From positions 58,444,181 to 58,508,180 of the forward strand of contig NC_058340.1 in the NCBI RefSeq assembly GCF_905475395.1: 64,000 nt of DNA, given 5' to 3'. The notes beneath the pieces were generated by a model. The model searched no databases. It saw nothing but the letters and a program-made list of their open reading frames with translations, and was not told the DNA's origin. The position numbers and the translations under genes are program-made. This document shows, piece after piece, positions 11,894 through 24,680 of this stretch. The DNA is from Chrysoperla carnea. Taxonomy: Eukaryota > Arthropoda > Insecta > Neuroptera > Chrysopidae. How positions within the stretch are numbered: the first letter of the stretch is position 1; each line of letters starts with the position of its first letter.

Positions 11894-12640
11894 TTACAAT
11901 CAAAGTATAAAATTTTATTCTTCATATTTTTTTAAATTATGGTAGGAAATGCATCCAAATCAGTTTAGAACAAATTTAAAATACAAAGTCTTTATTACAA
12001 ACGAACATATTTATAAAAAAAATAATCAATATTGTAAATACTGCTGCACAACACTACTTAAATTTACTACAAAAATAATGGTTTTTTAGATTATTATTAC
12101 CCTTATGCTGTTTGTTGCATACATACAGCTTAGCTTTAGGCAATATAGCAGTTTTCTGCCTGCATCGTTCACAGACATAACACCACCATCACGCTATAAC
12201 AGTTACGAATAAACAATTTATTTTTATAGGTTTTGGCACAAAAGGGTTTTCTTTGATTTTGTTTAAAATACAAAAAAATTTTTTGTATTTAAAAAATATT
12301 ATTGTCGATTCAGTCAAGTATGTATTTGTTGTATGTATGTATAAAAGTGTAATTCTAATGTGGCATGGCAGCCATTACAGACTTAGAGAATTAGATTCTT
12401 CAAGCGAAAATATTTAATGAATCTATTCATCATTAACGGTTCGTAAGATGAGTGATAGTGTAAGCATTACCATACGTGTATGTATTTATTATAAATAACG
12501 TGACTACTTATAGTTTAAAAGCGGTATAAGGTTGATCTTCACCCATCTGATGACCAGATGAGACATAGTTTTTTATGAAATTTTATTGATTTATAAACAC
12601 TCCTATCATTGTTTTTCTTGGTGTTCATGGGAATTTTTAA

Positions 12641-12969
12641 GGTAGTACGAGAGCCAAGTCAATTTTATATTTAGGGTTGAAATTATTTGTACCTTATTTT
12701 AACTTTGATGATGAATTTTGTTATAACTTGAATGTAGACGAAAAATAAGAATAAAATTTTTCGATATCTGCCTTGGTTTTCGAAATATGGAAAGCTAAGC
12801 AACTAAACAAAATTTTGAATTTGCGATATTTTGAAAATTACATCATATATCGAAAAATTGTATTCTTACTTTTCGTCTTATATTGACAAGTTATAACATA
12901 ATTCAGCATCAAATATGAAAAAATATATTTTTTTTTAATTTGTGTCCACACTACCGTGCTTATACATCC
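12641..12969. mobile_element. TTAA-flanked MITE, family b, copy 1
   Basis: 329 bp bounded by TTAA (12637-12640, 12970-12973). Ends GGTAGTACGAG and ..TATACATCC resemble family a. Internally palindromic: TAACTTGAATGTAGACGAAAA on the left against CTTTTCGTCTTATATTGACA on the right, around GATATC-type motifs. Confidence 0.82.
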
Positions 12970-12973
12970 TTAA

Positions 12974-13160
12974 TTAGTCGGGCACAACGGGTTTTTTTTT
13001 GTTCTCAATAATTTATTAAAGTTTTAACTTTAATTTAAATAGTTTTGTTTTAATTTCCCCCGACTAGTTTTGGAGAAATCTATGAAAACAGATCATCCAT
13101 CTACCGTTTTCTCATAAGACCAATGTTAAATATGCCTACTTTTGAAGTAAAAATATTGAA
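12974..13160 (-). repeat. Companion repeat joined to TTAA family b (copy 1)
   Basis: Reverse complement of 25176-25405: CGACTAGTTTTGGAGAA, CCATCTACCGTTTTCTCATA and AAATATGCCTACTTTTGAAG are shared. It directly abuts the MITE at 12641-12969. Confidence 0.8.
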
Positions 13161-13163
13161 TAA

Positions 13164-13382
<219 letters not shown>

Positions 13383-13744
13383 TAAAAAAACCTGTCCTCG
13401 TAAAAATTGCGCAATATTTTTTGTTGTGATTAAAAACATAATGTGATGAAATTTCGTAAAAAGATATTCGAGAGTTGTGGTAAAAATCTTTAAAATACAT
13501 TAACATAACGAATTCAACAAACTATTAACAACCCAGTTTTCTGTGGTTCTCCTAACTTTGACGTTACTGCCTCGGCATGTATGATATACCTCAATACTTT
13601 GTGTTGCAATTTAATTCTAATATTTGTGTCTTTATAGTCTTTAAAAACGTTTACTTAATATTACATCGTAATGTTCGATTACAATAGCATTAGGTCATAA
13701 TGTGGTTTTTATAAGCAAGCTTTTTACAAGCTTTTATTTAGTTT

Positions 13745-13885
13745 CACCTGTCCCGTTGTCTGTAATCAAATCTTTCAAGTCAAATTTGATCCACTTCCCG
13801 GTTTCCGATTGAGCTGAAATTTTGAATACACATTTAGTTTGGATGAAAATTTTTATCTATGAGTCACTCATACCCGACTCTTTTC
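13745..13885. repeat. Interspersed repeat family C, copy 2
   Basis: Shorter copy of 11100-11400 with an internal deletion; it abuts a family A copy starting about 13890. Confidence 0.75.
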
Positions 13886-13889
13886 AAAC

Positions 13890-14354
13890 ACCTATCTTTT
13901 ATAGTTTTAAATAAAATGGACCCTAAAGTTTTGTCTAACTTGCGCCCTTACGTGTAAACGGTGATGTTCATGAAAAAATGTTTCAAATAAAACTTATTTT
14001 TTTTTAATAAGGAACATTTTATACACTTAAACTTCTGTTCTAACCTTAACTGTTTACAAAATGGGTACATGGCAAAAGGATTACGAACTCAAGACTCAAT
14101 TGACCTGTGTTGCACTTTTACGCACTCAAACTCACTTTCCGTCCTGAGCACGCTATAAAAATTCCAGCTTGATATCTCTTTTCGTTTTTTACTTATCGTT
14201 TCGACAACAGGCGGACAACTGGAAATGGATTTGGTGATTTTATGAACACCTCGACCAAAATTTTGTTCGTATCATCAATATTTCTAAGCGTTACAAACTT
14301 GGGACTAAAATTACTATACTTCGATATATATTTAATATATACAGGTTATAAAAA
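13890..14354 (+). repeat. Interspersed repeat family A, copy 1 (head missing)
   Basis: Family A carries, in order, GTTTCAAA.AAAAGTTGTTTA, ACTTTTGTTCTATCTCTAAC, CACTTTTTACGTCCTGAG, TGATATCTCTTTTCGTTTTT, a GACAGACGGACGG tract, TTTTATGAACACCTATACC, AGCGTTACAAACTTGGGACT and an AT-rich ..GGTATAAAAA tail. This copy starts after the usual GTGAAAACAAACAATTGAC head. No coding and no class recognised. Confidence 0.82.
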
Positions 14355-14997
14355 TGGATAAGAATAAAAATTTAGTCTATTTACTGGATCTATCAATTTT
14401 TTTACATAGCAGTCTCTCTTTTTGAACTGTGATATTGATTTTGTTGCTGTATATTTCCTTATACACCCCCCTGTGTATAATTTAAGAATTCATGTGTATG
14501 ACGTTCTACTAAGTATTGTTAAAAAAGAATATACATGATGCATATCTTTTGGTGGATACTACATAGAAGTTTTAGACCGACCAGACTGCATGAAATAACT
14601 AAATTTAAGTGTATATAAAATGGTAGGTACAGTGTGTGTAAAAGTTTCAAGCGATAATGTTATACTTCCCTTCCATATTAGTTTGTACAAGCATAGTGAG
14701 AGCAGAACACAACGTTAACTTGCTTGCCAGATCTATAATAATGGTGTATATATATGATATTCAATGTATATTATAGTCAGAGAGTTAAATATTCGATATA
14801 TGTATAAAATTACACAGTTTTATGGTAAAAGTTTTATAGTTTTTTTTTTTTTGCGTCTCTTATACACATATAATATGCCATGGTACAGGCAATTTTAGAT
14901 CCCTATAGCATCCATGTTGCAGTAGGGTGTATGTTATTTGGGCAATGTTTTTGATAAGCTTACCTAAGAGTATAGTTAGTGATCATTCTCTTACTCA

Positions 14998-15215
14998 TCA
15001 AAACGGAAGCCTGATTTTTGAAAATAAGTTTGTTTTGACATAAATTTGAAGTAAACATAGTTAAAAATATTAAATTCTATTTAGAGGGTAGAAAAACATT
15101 AAAAACTACCACCAAAATCACTTTTTTGTAAATATATCGAAAATATACGAAGATATGGAAAAAAGTTTTAACGTATCTGCAAAAGAAACCAAGATATTTG
15201 CAATAAACAAATCTT
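14998..15215. repeat. Uninterrupted copy of the same repeat (empty TTAA site)
   Basis: Carries a single TTAA at 15061-15064 where the copy at 1903-2680 has the 499 bp element. Confidence 0.85.
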
Positions 15216-15994
15216 ATTTATAACTCAGATGCATAAAAAATCCCTTCTTTCTATCTAGTATGCATAGAACTGAAAAACGTAATTTTGGGGAGTTTTTCCG
15301 ATTTTTCGGGGTGAAATTTTTTCATATTTTATGCGGATGAGCTGTAAATTACATTTGTTTGTTGCAAATATATCGGTTTGTATTGCAAATACGTCAAAAA
15401 TGATTAAAAATAACAAGAAAATTTGATGAAGGGGCACTCGTTTTTCAATAAAATATATTTGAGGTGATAAAATGAATGGAATTTGTATTTATTTCTTCTA
15501 TAAATGATTTTCCCTAAATCTTTAGGCATCAATATTTCAAAAACTTTGATATATATCGAATAATTTTTCTCTTAATTTTTGTCTAATTTTCCCAAGTTCT
15601 CAGAATTCATTATCAAAATTTGAATCGTATGTCTCAACAATTTTATAGACTCAAATTTTTCGCTAATGTTAATAAGTTCACAATTCCAGCCAGTGCACAG
15701 TTTACTTCAGTCAGTGAAAGGACTACCTAAAAATCAACTTACAATAAATATCTTTTTCGTTAGGCAAAGACCTCTGTTCTACTGGACACAAAATTTTTTT
15801 ATAGAAAAGTAATATGTAGTTCGTTTTTCCTCCAGAAATGTTTAGTTCCGATTCAACCAGCGCAAAAAAATATAGCTTGAAATACTGGTAATATTCCGAT
15901 TATAGTTTTATGGTAGTTTAGTTATTGCCCAGATTGAATATACACCCATTATAAGCATACCATCTCATATAAAAACCGGTATTATATGTATATA

Positions 15995-16006
15995 ATTTGT
16001 ATATAT

Positions 16007-16049
<43 letters not shown>
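15995..16049. repeat. (TA)n microsatellite
   Basis: About 40 bp of TA, followed by TTTGTAAAAG. Confidence 0.9.
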
Positions 16050-16053
<4 letters not shown>

Positions 16054-16480
16054 TAAAAGTAAATATTATATAGAGAATATATAAGAAACAAAGATATAGG
16101 ATTTTATTTTTGGATGAATCAAGCAAATAATATTGGTACCTACTACCTACCTACTACCATAACTACTTGAAGCTAAAGAACTCCCTTAAGTGAATGCTTG
16201 TTATATGCATACTAAAGAAACTTTTACTATACTCATAAAAGATGGTATGTGTTTTTGGACCAATCATTTTTGGTTTCATCAAATAAAATTATTAACTATT
16301 GAAAAATATTATGATATGTGTCTTGTATTATGATATGTGAATATGTTATACAAAAATGTGAAATTTTATGAGTCTAGAAATATATGTTTGTGTCATCGTC
16401 ACTAAGGATGTTCGAGCGCCAGGTCTATTTTAGATAAAAGGCTTGATTTTTTGTTTTTTGTAAAGTTAGGCTAAGTCTAA

Positions 16481-16745
16481 ATCAATTCTGAAAATTTTAA
16501 GAGGGTTTGAAGATTATTTAAATAAATAAATCACTTCAAAAGTAGGCATATTTGACATTGGCTTTATAGTAAAACGATAGATATGTTTTTATAGAATTCT
16601 CCGAAACTAGTTGGTAGAAATTAAAAAAAAAAACTATTGAAATTAAAGTTAAAACCTTAATAAAATATTGAAAACAAAAAGAAAACGTTTTTCCCGACTA
16701 ATTAAGGATGTATGAGCACGGCAGAGGTCAGTGGGGATACAAGTT
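16481..16745 (+). repeat. Companion repeat with a MITE end fragment (copy 3)
   Basis: Same companion sequence, then CCGACTAATTAAGGATGTATGAGCACGGCAG at 16697-16727, the same junction as at 25406, but the rest of the MITE is missing beyond about 16745. Confidence 0.78.
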
Positions 16746-16830
16746 AAAAAATATATATACAGAATGTTCGATTTACATTTAGGCATATAAATATCACGAG
16801 TATAACAGAGTACATACGTTAAGCAATGCA
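16745..16830. repeat. Short repeat shared in inverted orientation with 30752-30838
   Basis: AGAATGTTCGATTTACAT..AGGCATATAAATATCACGAG at 16760-16805 is the reverse complement of sequence near 30780-30830. Confidence 0.8.
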
Positions 16831-18431
16831 TCAAAAAGCAAGAGGTATTATAGGTGTTATATGAAATTGCAAAAGTGACTTGTATCGTGGCTTATCTGTT
16901 GTAGTTCATCTATTAAACCAAGAAACCAAGAAACTTCCACTCTCCAAGCGTCTTACAACTATCTCAACGCATATCTTTAATCTTGTTACACACAGTACAT
17001 TATAGAGAAATTTTGAGTGTAAACAAAATGAGACACGTAATATATTTGATAAAATTAAATCATAAATTTTATACACAAACTGACAAATATCGAAACTAAA
17101 ACAAAACAAAACTATATGTAGATAATATTTTGATTCAGCGGAAATTGAGCATTGATTTATTTATATTATAGGTACAATATTGATTATAAAAAGTGTATTT
17201 ATTTATGTTAAATATATTTATGACTAATATTCAACTTAAATTTTACATAACTTTTATGTCACAACTTACATATTTGTTGGGTACAGAACACGGCTAGTGC
17301 CAAAAGTAGCAAACCTTTGAAAAATAATTCTTATTTATTCAAAAATAAATATCATAATTATATATTTAATTTTTGACTCCGGTGTATGTTTATCTACTGC
17401 ACCAACTACCTTAATTTTTCATTCAATAAATTATGTCTAGTAAATAGAAACATATCCTGTATTAATGAAATCCAAATGAATTACATTAACATTACTTGGT
17501 ACTGAGAATCGGATACTTAATATTTTTAATTATTGTTAAAATTTATGTCAAGTACGCATCAAATTCCATTCCAGAAATATAAAATATAAAATTTGATAAG
17601 TAAAGTTAATAATAATAATTCGATATTATTTTATTATTTATTCCAAATTACGCATTTTATTAGTCTTCTCTATACACAGGATCGGATTTCAAATTTCGAA
17701 AATTTCTCTTATTTTAATTCGGGAAATTTCGAGAAATTGTGTTGTTCTAGAAATTATGTAATAGAAAGTATTCAAATAGTAGCGTTTAAAGGGTTGTATG
17801 TCATTTAAGAGAGTTTTCAATCATGTAATACAATTGATAAATAAGAACGCTGCATTTATTAACTTATAGAACATAATTGCAAGTTTTCGTATATAGAATT
17901 TTCCATTAAGAGATCTGATCAAATTCTTAAGAAAAGTGAGTTTATTGCCAAACTACCTTAACGCCATCAATATTTTTTATAAAATCAAATATAAATTAAT
18001 TAAAATTAATATAAATAATAAAAAAAAAATTATAAATTATTTCAATTAATTACAATTAATGTAATAGTTAACATAATTATTTATTTTTCTAAGGAATTTA
18101 TTAATTAGATGAATTAATCGTCTCTATGATTGATATCATTATTTATTAGGTTTTTAACATTATATTTTATATTATATATCGTTTTCACGAAAGCATAACA
18201 TTTTTTTTTTTAATTTAACGTATATGTTTCTTTGTTTCACTTAATTAAATTTAAAATTTGTATTTCCTTTCAGTAAAATTTGTTTTAATTTTGAAAATAT
18301 TATCATTTATATTATTCGAATCATAGGTGGTGGTCTTACTTAAAAATATGTGCACTTTATTATTCAAATAAAATTTTTATTCCTTAGAAATAGTTCACAA
18401 ATATATTTTAAAAAATGATAATAATTTAATA

Positions 18432-19068
18432 ATTACGGAAGACTGAATGGTTCACTGTGAATTTATGAGAAAGTGGCGCTACACTAGTTTATTTTTTAAA
18501 TTAGTGCTACCCACAAGTATGAAACCAACTTTAAAAAAGTCAATTGTTCACTTTCAGCAAGTGCACTTGTGACTTATGGCATTATGGAAACGAACCTTTT
18601 TGAAGATGTCAGTCGGTGATGACTATCCTTTAATTAGACACTATCGAAACTGTCAGGAATTATTAATAATTATATATCAAAATTTAATAATAATATGATA
18701 ATGTTTATAATTTGTCTTATGTAGTTAGTTCAAAATTTTCTTTATAATTTAAAAATATAATGCTTTAATTATTCATGTTTTTCTTTTACATCTGTACATT
18801 TCTAAATTTCTAATCTTTAAAAGTATTATTAGGTGTTTATTATGACGTTATAATCAGAAATTTGCACATGACAAAATACCGACATCTTCAAAAGGGTTCG
18901 TTTCCATAATGCTGCAAGTTACAAGTGCACATGTTGAAAGTGAACTACCTATTGCCTTTTTTAAAAGTTGGTTTTATACTTGTGGGTAGTACACATTTAA
19001 AAAATTAGCTAGTGTAGCGCCACTTTCTCATAAGATGACAATGAACCATTCAGGCTTCCGTAAATAAT
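18432..19068. mobile_element. Foldback element with ~160 bp inverted arms
   Basis: Left arm: TTACGGAAGACTGAATGGTT, AGAAAGTGGCGCTACACTAG, CACAAGTATGAAACCAACTT, GGAAACGAACC. Right arm carries the complements in reverse order, ending AACCATTCAGGCTTCCGTAA. The central ~300 bp is AT-rich unique sequence. No coding. Confidence 0.85.
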
Positions 19069-19601
19069 TGCATTGGACCTTATTACACTCATTACACTAA
19101 GCTCACTAGTTCTTAGACTTATTCCCTCTTAATTGAAACTTATTCCCAGTAATTTTTTGGCCTAATTACCTCTCTACTCCTTCTCTGAAAGTCTTCAGCT
19201 CTCACAAGAGGGAATCAACCATCACTTTGAGAAAGACTGAATGAACTAAAGATTAAATATTATACTTAATTTAAGGAATTCGAAGCAAATTCTTTTTTAA
19301 AAAGTAATTCTAATTTTAAAGAAGTTTTAAAATAATGTTTTCGATTTACTTAAAATAAACTGAAAACTAACCTGTTACAAAATGATAGTTTACATCTTTT
19401 ATGTATTACTTAAAACAAGGCGAATTTACAAATTTTCTATGCATTTTTCCATTAATTATTCATTTTTATTTAATAGATTCGTGTAGTATAGGTAAATTAC
19501 GGCCCTAATACCAATTATATTATATACAGATTAAAAATATAAAAACATTGATTTTCAATTCAAAATATTCAGCGTAGTGTTTAATAAAAATATTTTGGTA
19601 T

Positions 19602-19667
19602 AAGACCTGGTAACGTTACGATAATGCTTATTTCAAGATCTGGTAACGTCATGATGAAGCTTATATC
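19602..19667. repeat. 33 bp tandem duplication (diverged)
   Basis: AAGACCTGGTAACGTTACG.. (19602) and AAGATCTGGTAACGTCATG.. (19635), with a partial third unit AAGATGGCTTGAT. Confidence 0.8.
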
Positions 19668-20130
19668 AAGATGGCTTGATTTTAAATATTCCTTCTCTTA
19701 TTGATATTTGGTAGGGATGAGATGCGCCTGACACCTGAAACCGGCTGCGCTAACTGCATTTAATAGTTTGCATTCTCGAAAAAATTGCGAAAATTGTTGA
19801 TTTTAAAACAATTTAAAAAAAATCATTTTTAATGTCTTTTTAGCAAAATAAATTAGCATTAGTTAACTCAAACACTAGGGGTATTACTTCCCAGTTTATG
19901 TTCAATAAGTAAGTATATTCGAAATTCTTAAAATGAACTCTCGAAAACGTTACTAGCACTTGTAACATTTGCTTTGTAGAATAACAAACACGTGATTTAT
20001 TAAAATAAAAAAGTACATACTAATTAAAAGTTATTTACATATGAAATAATTATATATGTATGAACCAAGAGCCAAAACCAATAAAGGTAAATTTATGCTA
20101 ACCAGTGGCAAAGTTACAACCGTCTTCGAA

Positions 20131-20675
20131 ACAAGCTTTGAACGAAATTTATTCTATAGTTTTAATACGGGCATGCCTTGAATAGGCTGAAATATTGGTT
20201 TATTTGAAACTTAAGAACAGTATCTACTATTGTTTTAAGGTAGTACGAGCGCCAAGGCCATTTTAAACTTAGGGTTGAAATTATTTGTACCTTATTTTCA
20301 ACTTTGCTGATGAATTTTGTTATAACTTCATGAATGTAGACGAAAAATATGAATAAAATTTTCCGATATCTGTCTTGGTTTTTGAAATATCGAAATAAAT
20401 AAAATTAAACAAAATTTTCAATTTTTTGAAAATTACTCTAGATATCGAAAAATTATCGATATCGTACTTTTCGTCTTATATTATGAAGTTATAACATAAT
20501 TCACAATCAGCTAAGTATAAAAAAAATCAAGCCTTTAATCCAAAATTGCCATGGCGCTCCGTACATCCTTAAACAAGCTTTTAACGAGATTAATTCGATA
20601 GCTTTAATGCGGATACACTTCGAATAGGCTGAAAAGTTGGTATATTCGAAACTTTTCGAAAACAATGCCTGCATC
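20131..20675. repeat. ~100 bp direct repeats on both sides of a TTAA MITE
   Basis: CAAGCTTTGAACGAAATTTA..TTGAATAGGCTGAAA (20131-20235) and CAAGCTTTTAACGAGATTAA..TCGAATAGGCTGAAA (20574-20675) are diverged direct repeats flanking the element at 20239-20568. Confidence 0.75.
20239..20568. mobile_element. TTAA-flanked MITE, family b, copy 2
   Basis: 330 bp, same orientation as 12641, bounded by TTAA (20235-20238, 20569-20572). Ends GGTAGTACGAGCGCC and GGCGCTCCGTACATCC, giving clear inverted repeats. Confidence 0.85.
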
Positions 20676-20718
20676 TTTTTTTAAATGTAAATTATTCGTC
20701 GTCTTTTAAGTACCTACA

Positions 20719-21321
20719 TCTATATATATAAAACAAAGTCGTGTTAGTTAAACCACTAACTAAAGAACGGGTGAACCGATTTAGCTGAAAATTGGCAGGG
20801 AGGTAGTTTAGAGCCAGGAGAAGGACATAGGATACTATCCCATTCGACAGCATTCCAGTGGGAATTGATAACTGGGTTGGGTTTCGGTGGTGGTGCCATC
20901 TATAGTAAACATATTAAACTAACATTTATTTCGATGGTGGCGCCATCTATGGTAAACATATTGAACTAACATTTATTTCGATGGTGGCGCCATCTATGGT
21001 AAACTTATCGAACTAACATTTATTTCGGCGGTGGTGCCATCTATGATGAACTTATTGGCCAATCCTTATCCTTAAACAATGACCAATCCTTAAAAGTTTG
21101 TGGTTTAAATCTAGAACATTCATGTTTTTCCCATGGTCAATTATACGTGACATGTTCACGGGTCGGAAGACCATCTGCGTTGTTTGTTTTTGCGCCTGAT
21201 AATAAAACAAAAAATGTCGTGTATCACAAGGTACTTAAATGAAGAGAAGCTTAAAAAGAAGCTTATGAAAAAAGCTTATTTATTGCCATAAAGGCGGAAC
21301 AAAGTTCGCCGGGTCAGCTAG
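20719..21321 (+). mobile_element. Non-autonomous Helitron with both ends and internal minisatellite
   Basis: 603 bp. Starts TCTATATATATAAAACAAAG after A; ends with hairpin GGCGGAACAAAGTTCGCC, then GGGTCAG, CTAG and a T. These are the structural hallmarks of Helitrons (5' TC, 3' CTRR, hairpin about 10 bp before the end, A/T insertion). No Rep/helicase coding, so mobilised in trans if at all. Confidence 0.85.
20883..21060. repeat. 47 bp minisatellite inside the Helitron
   Basis: GCCATCTATGGTAAAC recurs at 20895, 20942, 20989 and 21036, an exact 47 bp period over about 3.7 units. Units differ at a few bases. Confidence 0.92.
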
Positions 21322-21950
21322 TTTTTATATAAATCAAGTCTTCTTGAAATGGAATCAAAAATTTGTTGCTCAATACTCTGCTATATCTTTTGTAACAATT
21401 TAATCAGATGTATCTTTTCCCAAAATGTTTCATCCACAATGAGATGATAAAAGAAAAAAAATCAGGCAATCCCTTAAAAAATATATAATTGACTCCAACC
21501 AGGGTATGATTCAGGTTATATTGGTTAATTCGAATCTAGTTAGTATATAAATTATTCTTTTTCGATCTGGCTCTTAACCTATTAACAAATGTAACGTATA
21601 GCTACTGTCAAATGTATGTAACGTGTTATCGTATTGTATTATTGTAACATAGTGATTATCGATTAAACGTAATATTTGATCGAATAAACTAAACGTTTTA
21701 AACAATAACACATTTTGATATATCAAACATATTGTTACATATTATTATTATATTATTGGTGCTGTATGTTGTTTAATCATAAATACTGATTGCATATGTA
21801 TGTGTATTGTGTAGTGCTTATATACCAATTTACCAATCATTTTACACGGTGGATCATTTTCAAGTACCTATTGCGATTTTTCAAAATAAAACTGGTTAAA
21901 AATGTATGTAGGACAATCAAAGGAAATGCACTTTTTCAAGGCCCGATTTC

Positions 21951-22347
21951 GGCATCAATAAATTGACAGTACATAGTCGGTGTGGTACTGAAGTCATGTG
22001 AGTGCGACCCCTGTAGTCCACACAACTAACCAGATCGGGAAAAAAACATTAAAAAAAGGTCTTGTTAGCCTCATAGATTATTCTTCGAACATGTACTGTA
22101 GCTTATGCTGGAACGATCATTATCTCCATTGATAAATGATGTGTTTCATCCACTTTTCAAATTGTGTTTATTCAGTTTTTCCCAGTTTTTTTATTACTAT
22201 TAAAAAACGGCTCAACTAATTCTGCTGAAATTCTCTTTCACTTCTTAAATACGCGATTACGCGTCGAATAAGCCCAGTCGCGTGTTAATGTCATAACTGG
22301 TTCGCGGGATAATCGTTTATGTGTGTGTGTTTGTGTGTGCACATACG

Positions 22348-22425
<78 letters not shown>

Positions 22426-22565
22426 CCGACATCACATTGAAAAGGTTTGATTCGGATATTGCGGCCTTGAAACCGCGAAAATATGTAAAACTGGAGATTT
22501 TCAAAATCGGCCCCATTACATTATCTTCCTCTGGAAAGTTAAAAATAAAAAATTTCACTTGCTGC
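21951..22565 (+). mobile_element. Repeat family B, copy 1, with (AC)n
   Basis: AATTGACAGTACATAGTCGG, GAGTGCGACCCCTGTAGTCC, TCTTCGAACATGTACTG, GCTGGAACGATCATTATCTC, CATAACTGGTTCGCGGGATA and GGTTTGATTCGGATATT occur in this order here and at 32976-33306. This copy is longer and carries GT and AC microsatellites in the middle. Class unknown. Confidence 0.82.
22319..22421. repeat. (GT)n and long (AC)n microsatellite
   Basis: GT-rich 22319-22339 and about 68 bp of AC at 22353-22421, facing each other across CACATACGTATATAC. ORFs reading Cys-Val or Thr-His repeats here are artefacts. Confidence 0.95.
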
Positions 22566-23707
22566 TAAAATTTCATACTCGAAGAAGTCTAGACGATCAG
22601 ATTAAGCTCCGAAAAACCGCTCTATCATAATTCCTCGACCGAAAGTCGAAATAGAAAAAAAAGTTATAAACAAATGTAAAAATGACTATTTTCGCTCATT
22701 TTTTTCATATTTTCTCGGCACCTACACATCCAAATCGGACTTAACTGACGTCAATCGTCAAGTTTTTTTGAATATCTAGAACTATCTCATTTCAATTTTT
22801 TTGCATTGGACGTCAACTTATACAAGCCCATAATTTGGTCTGTATTTGCTCCTTGTTTGTCTTGCCTATCTAGTAAGTGCATTTTTCTATTGAGTGTCTC
22901 CTTTTAAATAAATAGTTTTACTTCATTATGTTCATTTGCTCTTACTTTTTGTGTAATTTTTTTTGAATTTAAGCAGAATTTAAGTTCAAAATCAAGTCGA
23001 TCAAGAAAGTCTACAATCATAAATATTCTTACCCATCGTATTATTATTTTTTTGGCGTACATCTAATTTCTATATAATTTCTAATTATTTTACCTTTTTA
23101 ATAAGACACCTTATAGGTACATATACAAAGTGTAATGTAAAATTATATACAAATGTATGTATACTGTACACTGTGCAGTACATAATACAATTATTGTACT
23201 TTTTGATAACAAAGTCATATCGTAATTAGTTGGACAATAATAATAGACCATAAACTTATAAAATATAACAATTAATGTTATAAACAATATTTTTTATATG
23301 AATAATATAAATATAATAACAATATATAGGTTGTCATCTTTTTTAAACCAAAAAATGCTTTGTGTATCTATTTAATGGTTAAATTTAAAATGTATTTTGA
23401 CACATGACATTCTTTTGTTTTTATTAATATAAAATTTAAATACTATATCGTGAACAATTAGTACAAAATTTTGAATTTAAATAAATCCTTTTTTTTATAT
23501 TAAACTTTTTGATAATTTTAAAAATTATTTAAATATAATTTTTGCCATATATGGTCTTTAAATCTCCCAAATCTGTTTTTTCTACTCAATAGGTGAGAGA
23601 AATACTTTAATAGTTCTATTATCCAATCATATTTAAGCAACTTATTCAATCTTCTTAGTAATTTCCTCCATTGTGAAATTAGTTCAAGAAATCATTTTGT
23701 TTAAAAA

Positions 23708-24065
23708 AGTAAGCATGTTTATTTGTTTGTTTGTTACGCTTTCACGCTAAAACTAGCGAATGGTTTTTAATGAAACTATACAGCAATATAGCTCATACTT
23801 CAGAATAACACATGAGATATAATTTATAAAGATATATAAATAAAAAAATAAAAAAAATTTAAAAATTAATTTAATTTGACATTACCATAAATTACAGATT
23901 TCTGTAAAAGTAGTTATTTGACTTTACCATAAATTACAGATTTCTATTTATGAAAATAGAAAACCATAATTTTACCTGTGTAAAACAATCATTACCATTA
24001 TTTCGAGTGTTATATAGAGTGTTATATTTACTTTTAAACCCAGCGAAGCGGGTGGGTATCACTTT
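23708..24065 (+). mobile_element. Helitron second subfamily, copy lacking both exact ends
   Basis: GTAAGCATGTTTATTTG..CACGCTAAAACTAGCG at the left and AACCCAGCGAAGCGGGTGGG at the right match the other copies, but the TC start and the CTAG end are missing. Confidence 0.65.
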
Positions 24066-24680
24066 AATTATTCCATAAATTATAGATTGAAGTCGTACAT
24101 CAAATGACAAACACCCTGTATTTATAAATATAATATTGAACAAAAATTATATTTTTATATGCATCAATATTAATATAATTGATAATTTTCAAATAAATAA
24201 TATTTTAAAATTATATAAAATAATAAATATATTTATTATAACAATGACAGAGGTCACTACCATCAACTGTTTGTTATTATATGTAAAGGGATTTAGATGT
24301 CGATATAATTGTAGATTCTGGATTACTGTCAAAATGTAACAATTTCATTCAAAATTAATCAATCAGTAAAAATTAATCAACCAATACAAATGTAATTAAT
24401 TTCACATTATTTTCACATTATATTTTGATAGTTACTTTGTTGAGTTTATTTGCCCGAAAATCGCTAAATTTTAACATTCATCGTCCGCAGCAAGGGTCAA
24501 TATCAATAATCAAAAATATTTTTTAATAGTGGAAAGATTGTTCAGGTATCTCATTTTTAATTACAAATCCTCTCAAAAAGCGTCAAACATACCCAATGGA
24601 AATACGTGATACCTATCTATATATAATTGAAAAAACGAAAAAATTGCAAAATATCGTTTTAAATTTCTAAATATTTTTAA

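Noticed and set aside
22238..22568. ORFs with Cys-Val or Thr-His repeats on opposite strands
   Set aside because: Translations of the (AC)n/(GT)n microsatellite inside repeat family B.
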